Part shown: positions 54,351 to 63,843 of the stretch, in pieces | How the letters are laid out: each line of letters starts with the position of its first letter | How positions within the stretch are numbered: position 1 is the first letter of the stretch | NCBI GenBank assembly: GCA_009838965.1 | Contig: VXQP01000084.1 | Span: 79,819 to 143,818, forward strand | Direction: 5' to 3' | DNA length: 64,000 nucleotides | Origin: Chloroflexota bacterium | GTDB taxonomy: Bacteria; Chloroflexota; Dehalococcoidia; Lucifugimonadales; Australimonadaceae | Notes under the pieces: model-generated | What the model saw: the letters and a program-made list of their open reading frames with translations, nothing else | What the model was told of the DNA's origin: nothing | Databases searched by the model: none | Made by a program: the position numbers and the translations under genes

Positions 54351-57080
54351 GTGACGACGAAGCGCGGCGGACGGGCCGGCTCCTCCCAGGTGCGGGCCCT
54401 GCGGAACATCCTCGACATGGAGGCGGCCAACGGGTTCAGGAACAAGGCCGTCGCCGGCGGACTCGACCGCTTCCTCGAAACGCTGCGCGGGCAGGCGGGC
54501 GCGGACCCGGCGCTCAGATCGCTGGACGAGCGCGGCCTCCTCTCCGTCGCCTACGCTGAACTGGACGCAGCGCGACGCGAGCGCTGGGCAGATGAGATTC
54601 GCCGCTTCCTCGGAGACTCCCGCCCCACAGCTCGTCCGACTAAACGCCCTACCCCGCCGCCGGAGCCGCCTCCGTCACAACCTGTTGGCAACCCGCTCGA
54701 CGTGCCCTTGAGCGCGCTGCGGTCCGTCAATCGCCCGCAGGCAACCGCCATCCATAACCTGCTCATCAGGCGACGCATGCTCACCCACACCGGCGAGCCC
54801 ACCGTCGGCGACATGCTCTATCTCTTCCCCCTGCGGCACGTCGACCGCAGGGAGCGGACCGCTGTCGCCAGGTTGCGCGCGGGGGAAGAACAGACGATCG
54901 AGGCCGTGCTCTGGGATGCGTACGAGGTGCGGCTCGGACGAGGCGGGCGTATCCGGGCCACCGAGGCGGTCGTCGGCGACGACACCGGGAATATCCGCGT
55001 CATCTGGTGGGGCAACCCGTGGATCGCGCAGCAGCTCAGGAAGGCCATCGCTGCAACGGCGCACACGCCCAGCGGCGTCCCCCGCATCGTGCTCAGCGGC
55101 AAGGTGACGCTCTTCAAGGGCAAGAGGCAGATGGAGTCGCCGGAGTGGGAACTGAAGGGGAGCGCCAACGCCTCCGGGCTGCATACGGCGGGCCTCGTGC
55201 CGTTCTACCCGTCGGCTGCCACAACGAAGGGCAGGCGGATACCGCCCCGCAGGATGCGCGAGATCGTGCGCGAGGCGCTGGACAGCACCAAGAACGGCGG
55301 CGGCAGCCTCCGCATACCCGACCCACTGCCGGACGCCGTGCGCGAGGACGTAGGGCTGCTCACGCTCAGCGAGGCCGTCGAGCAGGCGCACTACCCGGAC
55401 TCGGAGGATGCGAAGGAGCGGGCACGGCGGCGGCTAGCTTTCGACGAGTTCCTCGCTATCCAACTCAGGGTGGGGATGGAGCGCAACTACTCGTCCACCC
55501 AGGAGGGCATCGTCCTTGCCGCTTTCCCGCCGATGGTGGAGTCGTTCATCGCGTCGCTGCCATTCACCCTGACTCAGGGACAGCGCGACGCGCTCGACGA
55601 GGCGATGCGGGACGTGTCGAGCGGGAGCAGGCCGATGAGCCGCCTGCTGCAGGGAGACGTCGGCTCCGGCAAGACGGTGGTCGCGGTGGCGATGCTGCTC
55701 GCCGCCGTCGCGGGCGGCTATCAGGGCGCGATGATGGCCCCGACTGAGGTACTCGCACAGCAGCACTTCCTCAACGTGCGGCGCCTGCTCGGCGGCCCGG
55801 AGCACTCTCTGGAGAACCCGGACTGGTTCCCTGCAACGTTGGACGGCAGGGACGAGCCAGTGACCGTCGCGTTGCTCACCGGCAGCACGCGCGCCCCCGC
55901 CCGCCGTGAGATACTCAGGATGGCGGAGGATGGCTCCCTGGACCTGCTCATCGGTACACACGCCCTCATCCAGCAGCAGGTCGCGCTGCCGAACCTTGCC
56001 CTCGCCGTGGGAGACGAGCAGCACCGCTTCGGCGTCCTCCAGCGCGAGGCGCTGCGGGGCAAGAGCACGCTCGGCGAGCCACACCTGCTGCTCATGTCCG
56101 CCACGCCCATCCCGCGCACGCTTGCACTCACGCTCTATGGCGGTCTGGAGATATCCACGATGCGCGAACTGCCGGCGGGCCGCCAGGAGATACTGACGCG
56201 CAGCGTCGACCTCGCCCGAGCCGCCGATGCCGAGCACTATCTGCTGACGCAGGTGCGGGAGGGGCGCCAGTGCTTCATCGTCTGCCCCCGCATCGACGAC
56301 GCGGACGACCGCTACAGCGGCGTCGATGACGACGACGATGCGACGGACGAGGACTCCGACCTCATCCCGGAGTCGGCGGCGCTCCCTCCGCTCACCTCGG
56401 TTGCGGAGTACGAGCGCCTGCGGTCGACCACGCTCGCCGACGCGCGCGTCGGCCTGCTCCACGGGCGGATGCCGCTCCCGGAGAAGCAGGCCGTCATGGA
56501 TGCCTTCCGTAGCGGCGACCTTGACGTGCTCGTCTCGACGCCGGTCATCGAGGTCGGCATCGACGTGCCGAACGCTACCGTGATGATGGTACAGAGCCCC
56601 ACGCGGTTCGGACTCGCCCAGCTCCACCAGCTGCGCGGGCGCGTCGGGCGCGGCGCGCACCGCAGCTACTGCTTCATCGTGTCGGAATCGGAAGACGAGA
56701 CCTTCCAACGCCTGAATGAGGCCCGGCAGCGCCGCGTCGCGAACGGCGACGACTGGCGGGAGGTCGAACAGTGGTTCCGCGCGGCCCTCGCGCAGGCCGA
56801 ATCGAGCAGAGAACGGTTGAAGGTGCTCGTGCGCACCAACGACGGCTTCGAGATAGCGGAGGCCGACCTCGAGATGCGGAGCCAGGGCGACTTCTTCGGC
56901 ACCCGCCAGTCCGGCATCGCCCCCGTCAGGATGGCGCGCCCCGGCGACCGCGACCTGCTCGACGCGTCGAGAGAGCACGCAGGGCGTATCCTCGATGCCG
57001 ACCCGGAGCTGCGCACGCTCTCCGGCTTGCGGGACGCCGTCGACCGCCTCACTGCGGCCGTAACGGACGAGATGGCCTGA
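54351..57080 (+). CDS. recG: ATP-dependent DNA helicase RecG
   Basis: Reverses stalled forks and processes branched DNA. The GTG at 54351 (AAGGGA upstream) gives 909 residues against the usual 700-800. An extra N-terminal domain (about 1-120, helical then Pro-rich) precedes the wedge OB domain (about 130-300). Motif I GDVGSGKT is near 436, DEQH (motif II) near 553 with MSATPIPRTLALT after it, and motifs V-VI include STPVIEVGIDVPNA and QLRGRVGRGAHRSYC. A 30-residue acidic insert (GVDDDDDATDEDSD) lies near 655. The Gfo/Idh frame upstream is separate. Confidence 0.94.
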   Translation: MTTKRGGRAGSSQVRALRNILDMEAANGFRNKAVAGGLDRFLETLRGQAGADPALRSLDERGLLSVAYAELDAARRERWADEIRRFLGDSRPTARPTKRPTPPPEPPPSQPVGNPLDVPLSALRSVNRPQATAIHNLLIRRRMLTHTGEPTVGDMLYLFPLRHVDRRERTAVARLRAGEEQTIEAVLWDAYEVRLGRGGRIRATEAVVGDDTGNIRVIWWGNPWIAQQLRKAIAATAHTPSGVPRIVLSGKVTLFKGKRQMESPEWELKGSANASGLHTAGLVPFYPSAATTKGRRIPPRRMREIVREALDSTKNGGGSLRIPDPLPDAVREDVGLLTLSEAVEQAHYPDSEDAKERARRRLAFDEFLAIQLRVGMERNYSSTQEGIVLAAFPPMVESFIASLPFTLTQGQRDALDEAMRDVSSGSRPMSRLLQGDVGSGKTVVAVAMLLAAVAGGYQGAMMAPTEVLAQQHFLNVRRLLGGPEHSLENPDWFPATLDGRDEPVTVALLTGSTRAPARREILRMAEDGSLDLLIGTHALIQQQVALPNLALAVGDEQHRFGVLQREALRGKSTLGEPHLLLMSATPIPRTLALTLYGGLEISTMRELPAGRQEILTRSVDLARAADAEHYLLTQVREGRQCFIVCPRIDDADDRYSGVDDDDDATDEDSDLIPESAALPPLTSVAEYERLRSTTLADARVGLLHGRMPLPEKQAVMDAFRSGDLDVLVSTPVIEVGIDVPNATVMMVQSPTRFGLAQLHQLRGRVGRGAHRSYCFIVSESEDETFQRLNEARQRRVANGDDWREVEQWFRAALAQAESSRERLKVLVRTNDGFEIAEADLEMRSQGDFFGTRQSGIAPVRMARPGDRDLLDASREHAGRILDADPELRTLSGLRDAVDRLTAAVTDEMA

Positions 57081-57133
57081 CCCGGCCGCAGGCGCACTTG
57101 CCCTGCCTCTCTGCCGCGCACATAATGCGCGCC

Positions 57134-58249
57134 ATGCGCGTCAGCAAGATGGAATGGCGGGGCGTCCGTGTCCCCCTGCGGCAGCCCGAGCTTGCCCTGG
57201 ACCCTTCCAAGGCAGGCCGCAACGCGCTGCTCATCTGGATGCACATGGACAACGGCCTCGTGGGGGTCGGCGAGGCGGCCACCGCTGGACCGGGCCGTCC
57301 TCCCCGCATCGCCGACCTCGCCTCGCTCCTGCACGACCTCGCCCCTTCTGCGCTTGGCCTGCACCCCGCCGTCGCCTTCGACATCCTCTCCGCCCTCGCC
57401 CCATCCGGCGCGACCGGAAACGCACTCCGCTTCGGGCTGGAGACCGCCGCCTTCGACGCGATGGGCAAGAACGCCGGACGCCCCGTGACCGACCTGCTGG
57501 GCGGCGTCATCGACTGGACGCCGATGGTGGGCCTCCTCGATTTCCTCCCGCCGGACGAGGCAGCGGAGCAGGCCCGCGCGGCGGTGGCGGACGGGTACGA
57601 GTGCGTGAAGGCTTCGCTGGGTGCGCGGGATGCTGCCACGGACGTCGAGATCGTGCGCGCCATCCGCCAGGCTGTTGGCGACGACATCATCCTCCGCGCC
57701 GACGTGGACGAAGGCTGGACGGCAGAGCGCGCCATCCACACGGTCGAGCGACTCGCTCCCTTCGGCTTGGACTTCGTGGAGCAGCCGGTCATCGCCGAGG
57801 ACATGAGCGGCCTCGCGCGCATCCGCAGCTTGTCGCCCGTGCCCATCGCGGCGGACGAGGCCGTCGGCGTGATGAACGACGCGGTCAGAGTGGTGGAGGC
57901 GGAGGCAGCAGACGTGCTGGTGGTGAAAGCCGCACAGGCGGGTGGTATCCGCGCCGCGCAGGCCATCATGGCCTACGCTGTGAAGAACGGGTTGCGCAGC
58001 ACCGTCTCTGCGTCGCTGGAGACGGGTGTCGGTATCGCGGCGGGGCTGCACCTCGCCACTGCGCTCGGCAAGGCCGCCCCGGCAAGCCTCGGTGGGGGTG
58101 CGCGGCTCGAGAATGACCTGCTCACGAAGCCGCTCGTGCCCGTGCGTGGGCACATCACCGTGCCACACCTCCCCGGCCTCGGCGTCGAGGTCGACCAGGA
58201 CGCCGTGGACCACTACGCGACAGAGGTCGCCGGCGTCATCGCGGGATAG
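57134..58249 (+). CDS. enolase-superfamily (mandelate racemase/MLE-type) enzyme
   Basis: The 371 residues have the capping domain (1-125) and barrel. Metal ligands D190 (LRADVDEGW), E216 (FVEQPV) and D241-E242 (AADEAVG) are present, with K265 (VLVVKAAQAGG) on the opposite face. The first Lys motif, usually K-x-K, is K159-A-S161: the second Lys, often the base in muconate-lactonising-type enzymes, is Ser. Function may differ from racemase, OSBS or epimerase relatives. An ATG at 57125 is an alternative start; no ribosome-binding site decides. SAR202-type Chloroflexota are reported to carry many such genes. Confidence 0.88.
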   Translation: MRVSKMEWRGVRVPLRQPELALDPSKAGRNALLIWMHMDNGLVGVGEAATAGPGRPPRIADLASLLHDLAPSALGLHPAVAFDILSALAPSGATGNALRFGLETAAFDAMGKNAGRPVTDLLGGVIDWTPMVGLLDFLPPDEAAEQARAAVADGYECVKASLGARDAATDVEIVRAIRQAVGDDIILRADVDEGWTAERAIHTVERLAPFGLDFVEQPVIAEDMSGLARIRSLSPVPIAADEAVGVMNDAVRVVEAEAADVLVVKAAQAGGIRAAQAIMAYAVKNGLRSTVSASLETGVGIAAGLHLATALGKAAPASLGGGARLENDLLTKPLVPVRGHITVPHLPGLGVEVDQDAVDHYATEVAGVIAG

Positions 58250-58280
58250 GACACGCCGGGCCCATCGTCGTCCGCTCCTC

Positions 58281-58289
58281 TGCTATCAT
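58281..58289 (+). promoter_or_regulatory. predicted extended -10 promoter of sucCD
   Basis: TGC-TATCAT, with TATCAT at 58284-58289 and TG two bases upstream, about 55 bases before the sucC ATG. The -35 is not evident. Confidence 0.4.
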
Positions 58290-58342
58290 CCTCCACGGCC
58301 CGCCGGGACCTCCGGTTGGGCCAGTCTATCGAGAGGGCAGCG

Positions 58343-59491
58343 ATGAAACTCCACGAATACCAGGCCAAGCAGCTGCTGGCCGCGTACGGCGTCCCGGTGC
58401 CGGAGAACTACGTGGCGTCATCGGGTACCGAGGCAGCAGAAGCGGCGGAGCGGCTCGGTGGCACAGGCGTCGTCAAGGCGCAGGTGCACGCGGGAGGCCG
58501 GGGCAAGGCAGGCGGCGTCAAGGTTGCGGCCAGCCCTGCGGAAGCCGCAGAAATCGCCGAGTCGCTCATCGGTTCGACGCTGGTGACCTTCCAGACGGGC
58601 CCGCAGGGCGTTCCCGTCCACCAGGTGCTCGTCGAACAGACGATGGACATCGATCGCGAGCTGTACCTGAGCATCACCACGGACGGCGGACGGCGGCGCC
58701 CGGTCGTCATCGCGTCGGCTGCGGGCGGCATGGAGATCGAGGAGGTAGCGCAGACCGAGCCCGAGAAGGTGCTCACCGAGTCTATAGATCCTGCCATCGG
58801 CTTCCAGCCGTTCCAGGGACGCAGGCTGGCTGCGGGACTCGGCCTTCCTCCTGCGCAGATACGCCCGTTCTCCGCCCTCGTGGACGCGTGCTACCGCGCC
58901 TACGTGGAGAAGGACTCCGGGATGATCGAGATCAACCCGCTCGTCCTCACGAACGATGGGCAGCTGCTTGCGCTCGACGCGAAGATGGACCTCGACGATG
59001 ACGCACTCTTCCGTCACAAGGCGGAGGCCGGGCTGCGCGATGCCACCCAGGACGACCCGCTCGAGGTGGAGGCGTCGGAGGCCGGAATCGCCTACGTGAA
59101 GCTGGACGGCAACGTTGGCTGTATGGTGAATGGGGCAGGGCTCGCGATGGCCACGATGGACATCGTCAAGTTCGCGGGCGCCGAGCCCGCCAACTTCCTT
59201 GACGTGGGCGGCGGAGCTGCAGAAGACAAGATCAGCCACGCCATCCTCCTCATGCTCTCGGACCCCAACGTCGAGAAGGTGCTGGTCAACATCTTCGGCG
59301 GCATCCTCCGCTGCGACATCGCAGCACGCGGGATCGTCGACGCTTACGGCAGGGCTGACCGGCAGCCCACGCTTGTCGTGCGGATGCTCGGCACCAACGT
59401 GGACGAAGGCAAACAGATCCTCGCCGAGTCGGGACTGACGGCGACGATGGTGGACACCCTGGAAGAGGCGGCGGCGGCCATCAAGGGATAA
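58343..59491 (+). CDS. sucC: succinate-CoA ligase (ADP/GDP-forming) beta subunit
   Basis: Binds nucleotide and makes ATP or GTP from succinyl-CoA in the TCA cycle. The ATG at 58343 gives 382 residues starting [20 protein letters not shown]. The ATP-grasp domain has [16 protein letters not shown] (45-60); EINPLVL (about 195-201) and [12 protein letters not shown] near 320-333 complete the family signature. The upstream part of the frame is not coding. It is followed by sucD after ten bases. Confidence 0.97.
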   Translation: MKLHEYQAKQLLAAYGVPVPENYVASSGTEAAEAAERLGGTGVVKAQVHAGGRGKAGGVKVAASPAEAAEIAESLIGSTLVTFQTGPQGVPVHQVLVEQTMDIDRELYLSITTDGGRRRPVVIASAAGGMEIEEVAQTEPEKVLTESIDPAIGFQPFQGRRLAAGLGLPPAQIRPFSALVDACYRAYVEKDSGMIEINPLVLTNDGQLLALDAKMDLDDDALFRHKAEAGLRDATQDDPLEVEASEAGIAYVKLDGNVGCMVNGAGLAMATMDIVKFAGAEPANFLDVGGGAAEDKISHAILLMLSDPNVEKVLVNIFGGILRCDIAARGIVDAYGRADRQPTLVVRMLGTNVDEGKQILAESGLTATMVDTLEEAAAAIKG

Positions 59492-59501
59492 CGGAGCAAG
59501 C

Positions 59502-60377
59502 ATGAGCATCTTGGTGAACGAGAACACGCGCCTGCTGGTGCAGGGCATCACGGGGCGTGAGGGCAGTTTCCATGCGGAGCGCTGCAAGACGTACGGGACC
59601 AACCTCGTGGCGGGAGTCACGCCGGGCAAGGGCGGGGAGACCGTCCTGGACGGCGTCCCCGTGTTCGACAGCGTGCGAGAAGCCGTGGACAGCACGGGGG
59701 CGAACGTCGCACTCATCTTCGTACCCCCGCCGTTCGCGGCCGACGCCATCCTGGAGTCGGCGGACGCGGGCGTCCCGCTCGTCGTCTGCATCACGGAGGG
59801 CGTCCCCGTCCGGGACTCCACCATGGTCATGCGCTACTTGGAGGACAAGCCGGTGCGGCTGCTCGGCCCGAACTGCCCCGGGCTCATCACTCCCGGCGCG
59901 AAGGCGAAGATCGGCATCATGCCGGGCAACATCCACCTGCCCGGCAAGGTCGGCGTCGTCTCCCGCAGCGGGACGCTGACCTACGAGGGCGTCGACCTGC
60001 TCACGAAGCGCGGCATCGGCCAGTCCACCTGCGTCGGCATCGGCGGCGACCCCGTCTCCGGTACCGGATTCGTGGACGTGCTCGCGATGTTCAACGACGA
60101 CCCGGAGACCGAGGCCATCGTCATGATCGGTGAGATCGGCGGCACCAAGGAGCAGGAGGCTGCCGCATTCATCAGGGAGAACGTCCGCAAGCCCGTCGCA
60201 GCGCTCATCGTCGGCCAGACCGCTCCGCCGGGCCGCCGCATGGGCCACGCGGGCGCGGTCATCACCGGCAAGGCGGCGCTCGCGTCAGAGAAGATGCGCG
60301 CGCTGGAAGAGGCCGGCTGCCGCGTCATCCCGACCCCGGCCGATATCGGCGCAACCGTTGCCGACATGCTGGGCTGA
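59502..60377 (+). CDS. sucD: succinate-CoA ligase alpha subunit
   Basis: Binds CoA and carries the phosphohistidine. The 291 residues have the CoA-binding [16 protein letters not shown] (11-26), [11 protein letters not shown] and the active H249 in GHAGAVITG. With sucC it makes the complete enzyme. A GGTGG-containing short hairpin (60378-60393, CCACC with GGTGG) follows the stop and may help end the transcript. The rest of 60378-60597 shows no gene. Confidence 0.97.
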   Translation: MSILVNENTRLLVQGITGREGSFHAERCKTYGTNLVAGVTPGKGGETVLDGVPVFDSVREAVDSTGANVALIFVPPPFAADAILESADAGVPLVVCITEGVPVRDSTMVMRYLEDKPVRLLGPNCPGLITPGAKAKIGIMPGNIHLPGKVGVVSRSGTLTYEGVDLLTKRGIGQSTCVGIGGDPVSGTGFVDVLAMFNDDPETEAIVMIGEIGGTKEQEAAAFIRENVRKPVAALIVGQTAPPGRRMGHAGAVITGKAALASEKMRALEEAGCRVIPTPADIGATVADMLG

Positions 60378-60597
60378 CCACCCCCAACGGTGGTCTCGTA
60401 ACCGGCGTCAGTGGTGAGCATCGGTTGCTGCCTCCTGTGGTGATGCGGCCACCTACGACGTGCTGCGCCGGGGGAGTAGACGCAGGCTTAAGCGTCGGCG
60501 CCGGTTCACTTAACGCCGGATTAGGGGATTTGTCTGCGTTACCATATGGGGAGTGCGGAGGCGGACCCTCTGCCTGCGGAGGAAGACGAGAGGTATC

Positions 60598-61782
60598 GTG
60601 GTTCTTCAGGAGTGGCAGGCCGTGAACTGTGGGGCGCTGTTGGCAGAGGAGCGGCGCCGGTACGGCGCACGTAGGCGCTCGGACCGTTCGGGCCCACTGC
60701 TCCCGGAGCATCTGCTCGCCCGGCTGTGGCGCGCGAAAGAGGGACGATCGCTTCGGACGGTGGACGGCAGACGCGTGAAGGTGCTGTACGCAGGCCGCCC
60801 CGCGCCTGGTCACGGACCCGACTTTCAGGATGCCGTCGTTCGCATGGACGGCGAGCGTGCATCGGGCAACGTGGAACTGCACCGGCGGCCCTCGGACTGG
60901 CGCGCGCACGGACACGATGCAGACCCCGCGTACGACGACGTCATGCTGCACATCGTTGCACAGGCGGACGAAACAGGTCCTGACCTCCCGCTCGCGGAGC
61001 TCAGCCGACCCGGGACACGTGAAGCACTTGAGCCTCCGCTCATGGCCCGGCTCGCCCGCGCCTCATCCGCCCAGTTTCGGGAGATGCTCGTGGGCTCAGG
61101 CATGGCCCGCTTCCGTGAACGCGTCCAGGCAGCTGTTCACGGTATGGGGGAGGCCGGGGTGGAGCAGGCACTGCACGAGACAGTGTTCGATGCGCTCGGC
61201 TACGCGGAGAACCGCGCCCCCTTCCGCTGGCTCGCGCGGGCAGTTCCTGAATCGAAACTGCGGCGGCTGGCGATCAGCCTTCCTCCTGACGAGCGCCCTG
61301 CAGCCTTGGAACGCATACTGCTCGATGCCTCAGGACTCGACGACGAACCGCATACCTCTGCGGGAGAGCGTCCTTCCTGGAAGACCGCGGGCGTCCGCCC
61401 CGTGAACCACCCTCGCCGGCGTATCCGTGGAGCGGCGGTGCTGCTCGCCCGTACCGCAGCGGAAGGGCTACTGGCCCGCTGCGAGCGCATGGCCGCTGAA
61501 GGACATGCGGTGCTGGAGCGGTTGTTCGTCGTGGACTCTCCGGGTGGAGCGCTCATCGGCACAGGCCGTGCGCGGGAGATCGTGGTGAACGCTGTGCTGC
61601 CGCTGCTTGCGGCAACGGGCAACTCCGAGGCTGAGGATCTGTTCCTGCGGTATCCCTCGCTGCCGGAGAACTCGTTCGCCCGGGAGGCGCGGCGTCTCAC
61701 CGGAGCGCAGGGCATGCGCCTGTCCGCGTGCGAGCAGTTGGGGCTCTTGCGGCTCTACCGAGGCAGCATCGCCGAAGGTTGA
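60598..61782 (+). CDS. DUF2851 family protein
   Basis: The 394 residues from the GTG at 60598 (GAGAGG a few bases upstream) match DUF2851: an N-terminal RTVDGRRVKVLYAGRPAPGHGPDFQDAVV region, NVELHRRPSDWRAHGHDADPAYDDVMLHIV (about 93-122) with Glu, His and Asp residues suggestive of a nuclease-like or hydrolase site, and a helical C-terminus ending in GAQGMRLSACEQLGLLRLY. The family function is unknown. The first 15 codons of the longer frame are arginine-rich and not likely coding. Confidence 0.8.
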   Translation: MVLQEWQAVNCGALLAEERRRYGARRRSDRSGPLLPEHLLARLWRAKEGRSLRTVDGRRVKVLYAGRPAPGHGPDFQDAVVRMDGERASGNVELHRRPSDWRAHGHDADPAYDDVMLHIVAQADETGPDLPLAELSRPGTREALEPPLMARLARASSAQFREMLVGSGMARFRERVQAAVHGMGEAGVEQALHETVFDALGYAENRAPFRWLARAVPESKLRRLAISLPPDERPAALERILLDASGLDDEPHTSAGERPSWKTAGVRPVNHPRRRIRGAAVLLARTAAEGLLARCERMAAEGHAVLERLFVVDSPGGALIGTGRAREIVVNAVLPLLAATGNSEAEDLFLRYPSLPENSFAREARRLTGAQGMRLSACEQLGLLRLYRGSIAEG

Positions 61783-61794
61783 CCCGCGCGGCTA

Positions 61795-62364
61795 CTATGC
61801 CGCGTACACGAGCCGCAGCCAGCGCAGGGCATAGCGTGGCACGAACGAGAGCAGGCGGAATAGGCCTGTCGCCGCCAGCGCAGCAACGACTCCGACAGCA
61901 GCTCCTCCCAGCACGTCGGTGGGGTAGTGCACCCCGGCGTAGACCCGTGCGAACCCCCAGCAGAACGCCAGCGCGTAGAGCACGCCACCCAGCCGCCGGT
62001 GCTTCAGGAAGACGGCAGTGGCCAGTGCGAAGCCGACTGATGCCGTGTTCGAAGGGAACGATGGATCCGTCGGCGCGTAGAAGAGCAGTGTGAGGTCGTT
62101 GTCTACGAACGGTCGTGGCCGGTCGACGATGCCGTTGATGATCGTCGTGATGGCGTTGGCGCCGCCGATCCCTCCTGCGGCAATCATCGTCGTGATCTGG
62201 TTCTGCGGGCGCGTCTCGTGCGTGCCTGTCATCCAGAGGGCGACGAGCAACAGGCTCCCCGCCACTGGAACGAAATAGTCGCTCACCAGCACGTTCATCA
62301 GCCAGTCGAACAGGGCAACGTTCCCCACACCCGCATTCAGGAACCGGACGATGGCGCCGTCCAT
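61795..62364 (-). CDS. PAP2-like membrane phosphatase with altered active site
   Basis: The 189 residues have five or six membrane helices and the PAP2 layout: DRPRPF at 81-86, PSFPSNTAS at 101-109, and RVYAGVHYPTDVLGG at 140-154. Motif 3 (R140, H146, D150) is intact. In motif 2 the PSGH/PSDH His is T107, and the leading Lys of motif 1 is not evident. Activity as an undecaprenyl-diphosphate or lipid phosphatase is therefore doubtful. It overlaps the next upstream gene by one base. Confidence 0.8.
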   Translation of the reverse strand: MDGAIVRFLNAGVGNVALFDWLMNVLVSDYFVPVAGSLLLVALWMTGTHETRPQNQITTMIAAGGIGGANAITTIINGIVDRPRPFVDNDLTLLFYAPTDPSFPSNTASVGFALATAVFLKHRRLGGVLYALAFCWGFARVYAGVHYPTDVLGGAAVGVVAALAATGLFRLLSFVPRYALRWLRLVYAA

Positions 62365-62801
62365 CAGCGTGAGCCCCCGAACGTTGCCCGTAGGCGCGCA
62401 GCAAGCGCTCGGGCGAACGTTGTGTGCTCAAGCCACGTGAATCCTGCAGGCGGCCAGCGCTCTTCAGTAGGGTCCCAGCCGTGGGAAGCGCCCCACCGGT
62501 GATTGACGATGGACGACACGCCGAGCTGAACGAGGAGAGATGCCGTTGCTGCCAGCGCGAACCACCGTGCCTGCTCGACGCCGTCTAGGCCGGCTCCCGT
62601 ATCGGGCAGGTTGCGGTCCTCGCTGATGAAGAACCAGGCGAATGCCCCGATCACGATGAGTGTGGAGCAGACCTTCGTTGCGCCAGGCCACCGCCGCAGG
62701 ATCACGATTCCCCACAGGCCGTTGCTGACCGCAGCGTACTGCGCCACCCCAAGCGTACCGAGGGCGACCCACAGGGCGTACGCGGCCTCGAAGTCGGACA
62801 T
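62364..62801 (-). CDS. membrane protein, unknown
   Basis: A 145-residue protein with three membrane helices (about 8-33, 44-60, 80-97) and a cytoplasmic C-terminus containing HRWGASHGWDPTEERWPPAGFTWLEHTTFARALAARL. It is nine bases after ilvE and shares one base with the PAP2 gene, so the three form one operon. I recognise no family. Confidence 0.6.
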   Translation of the reverse strand: MSDFEAAYALWVALGTLGVAQYAAVSNGLWGIVILRRWPGATKVCSTLIVIGAFAWFFISEDRNLPDTGAGLDGVEQARWFALAATASLLVQLGVSSIVNHRWGASHGWDPTEERWPPAGFTWLEHTTFARALAARLRATFGGSR

Positions 62802-62810
62802 TCCGGAAAG

Positions 62811-63752
62811 TTATGCCCCGAGTAATGCCTTGGGTTGCACGGGAGTGCACTCGTGCAGATACGAGGGGTTCTGTCCGCGCACGATGGGGAAATAGAGCTC
62901 CTGGAGGCGCTGTGTCACCGGCCCTACGCCACCGTTGCCGACCGGGCGGTGGTCCACCGAACCGACGCCCTGCACGTGTGCAGCGGTGCCGGAGAGGAAT
63001 ACCTCATCCGCGGTGTACAACTCGCTGCGGTCCACGAGCCTCTCCTCCACCTTCATCCCCAGTTCGTCCTGCAGGAGCGTTATCACCGTGTCGCGTGTGA
63101 TGCCCGGGAGCACGTTGCTTTCCAGTGTAGGCGTCGCGACGGTGTTGCCATGTACGAAGAAGATGTTCTCCCCCGTGCCCTCGCACACGTGGCCGTCCAT
63201 ATTCAGCATGATGGCCTCGTCGAACCCGGCTGCGATTGCGTCGGTTTTCGCGAGGATGGAGTTCAGGTAGAGGCCGCTCAGCTTGAAGCGGGGTGGCACC
63301 ATCGTGTCGTCGATGCGGCGGTATGAAGCAACGCAGCAGCTGATCGCACCGCTGGCGTCCAGGTAGTTGCCGAACGGCACCGCGAGGCAGAAGAAGCCGT
63401 CGCCCAGCGAGCGGAGATTGAGGTTCGCCACCATCTCCTGAGACTTGTAGGCGACCGGGCGGATGTACAGGTCTTCCGTGTAACCGGAACGCTCGACCAA
63501 CCCCGCCGTGACTTCGCAAAGTTCATCCAGGGTGTAGGGCACGTCTATCCAGAGCATCTTGCAGCCCCGCAGGAGCCGTTCGTAGTGCTCCCGGAGCTTG
63601 TAGATGTACATCGTCTCGTGTTCGGGGTTCCAGTTCCCGCGGATGCCTTCGAACACGGCCGTGCCGTAGTGCAGCGCGTGCGTCATGATGCCGACCTTGG
63701 CCTCCTCCAGAGGCACGTAGTCGCCGTTCATGAACGCAGTGGGGGTCGCCAT
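62811..63752 (-). CDS. ilvE: branched-chain amino acid aminotransferase
   Basis: Fold-type IV PLP enzyme for the last step of Leu, Ile and Val synthesis. The 313 residues have GTAVFEGIRGN (30-40), YIRPVAYKS near 96-104, PLP lysine K157 in PRFKLSGLYLNS, and the cofactor-phosphate loop near NMDGHVCEGTGENIFFV. EGTGENIF favours IlvE over D-amino acid aminotransferase. A near-perfect promoter stands upstream, so it is the first gene of its operon. Confidence 0.95.
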   Translation of the reverse strand: MATPTAFMNGDYVPLEEAKVGIMTHALHYGTAVFEGIRGNWNPEHETMYIYKLREHYERLLRGCKMLWIDVPYTLDELCEVTAGLVERSGYTEDLYIRPVAYKSQEMVANLNLRSLGDGFFCLAVPFGNYLDASGAISCCVASYRRIDDTMVPPRFKLSGLYLNSILAKTDAIAAGFDEAIMLNMDGHVCEGTGENIFFVHGNTVATPTLESNVLPGITRDTVITLLQDELGMKVEERLVDRSELYTADEVFLSGTAAHVQGVGSVDHRPVGNGGVGPVTQRLQELYFPIVRGQNPSYLHECTPVQPKALLGA

Positions 63753-63813
63753 GGGATCGCCTGACTTTCTGTGGGTGTAAGGCCCGAGGCAAGAGTGCTC
63801 AGAAACGAACGCG

Positions 63814-63843
63814 ATTATAGGAATCCGCCTCTGGGAGTGTCAA
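63814..63843 (-). promoter_or_regulatory. predicted strong promoter of ilvE
   Basis: TTGACA (63838-63843), an 18-base spacer and TATAAT (63814-63819) on the minus strand: both hexamers are perfect. The -35 overlaps the stop codon of the upstream comEC-like gene. The leader to the ATG is about 55 bases. Confidence 0.85.
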
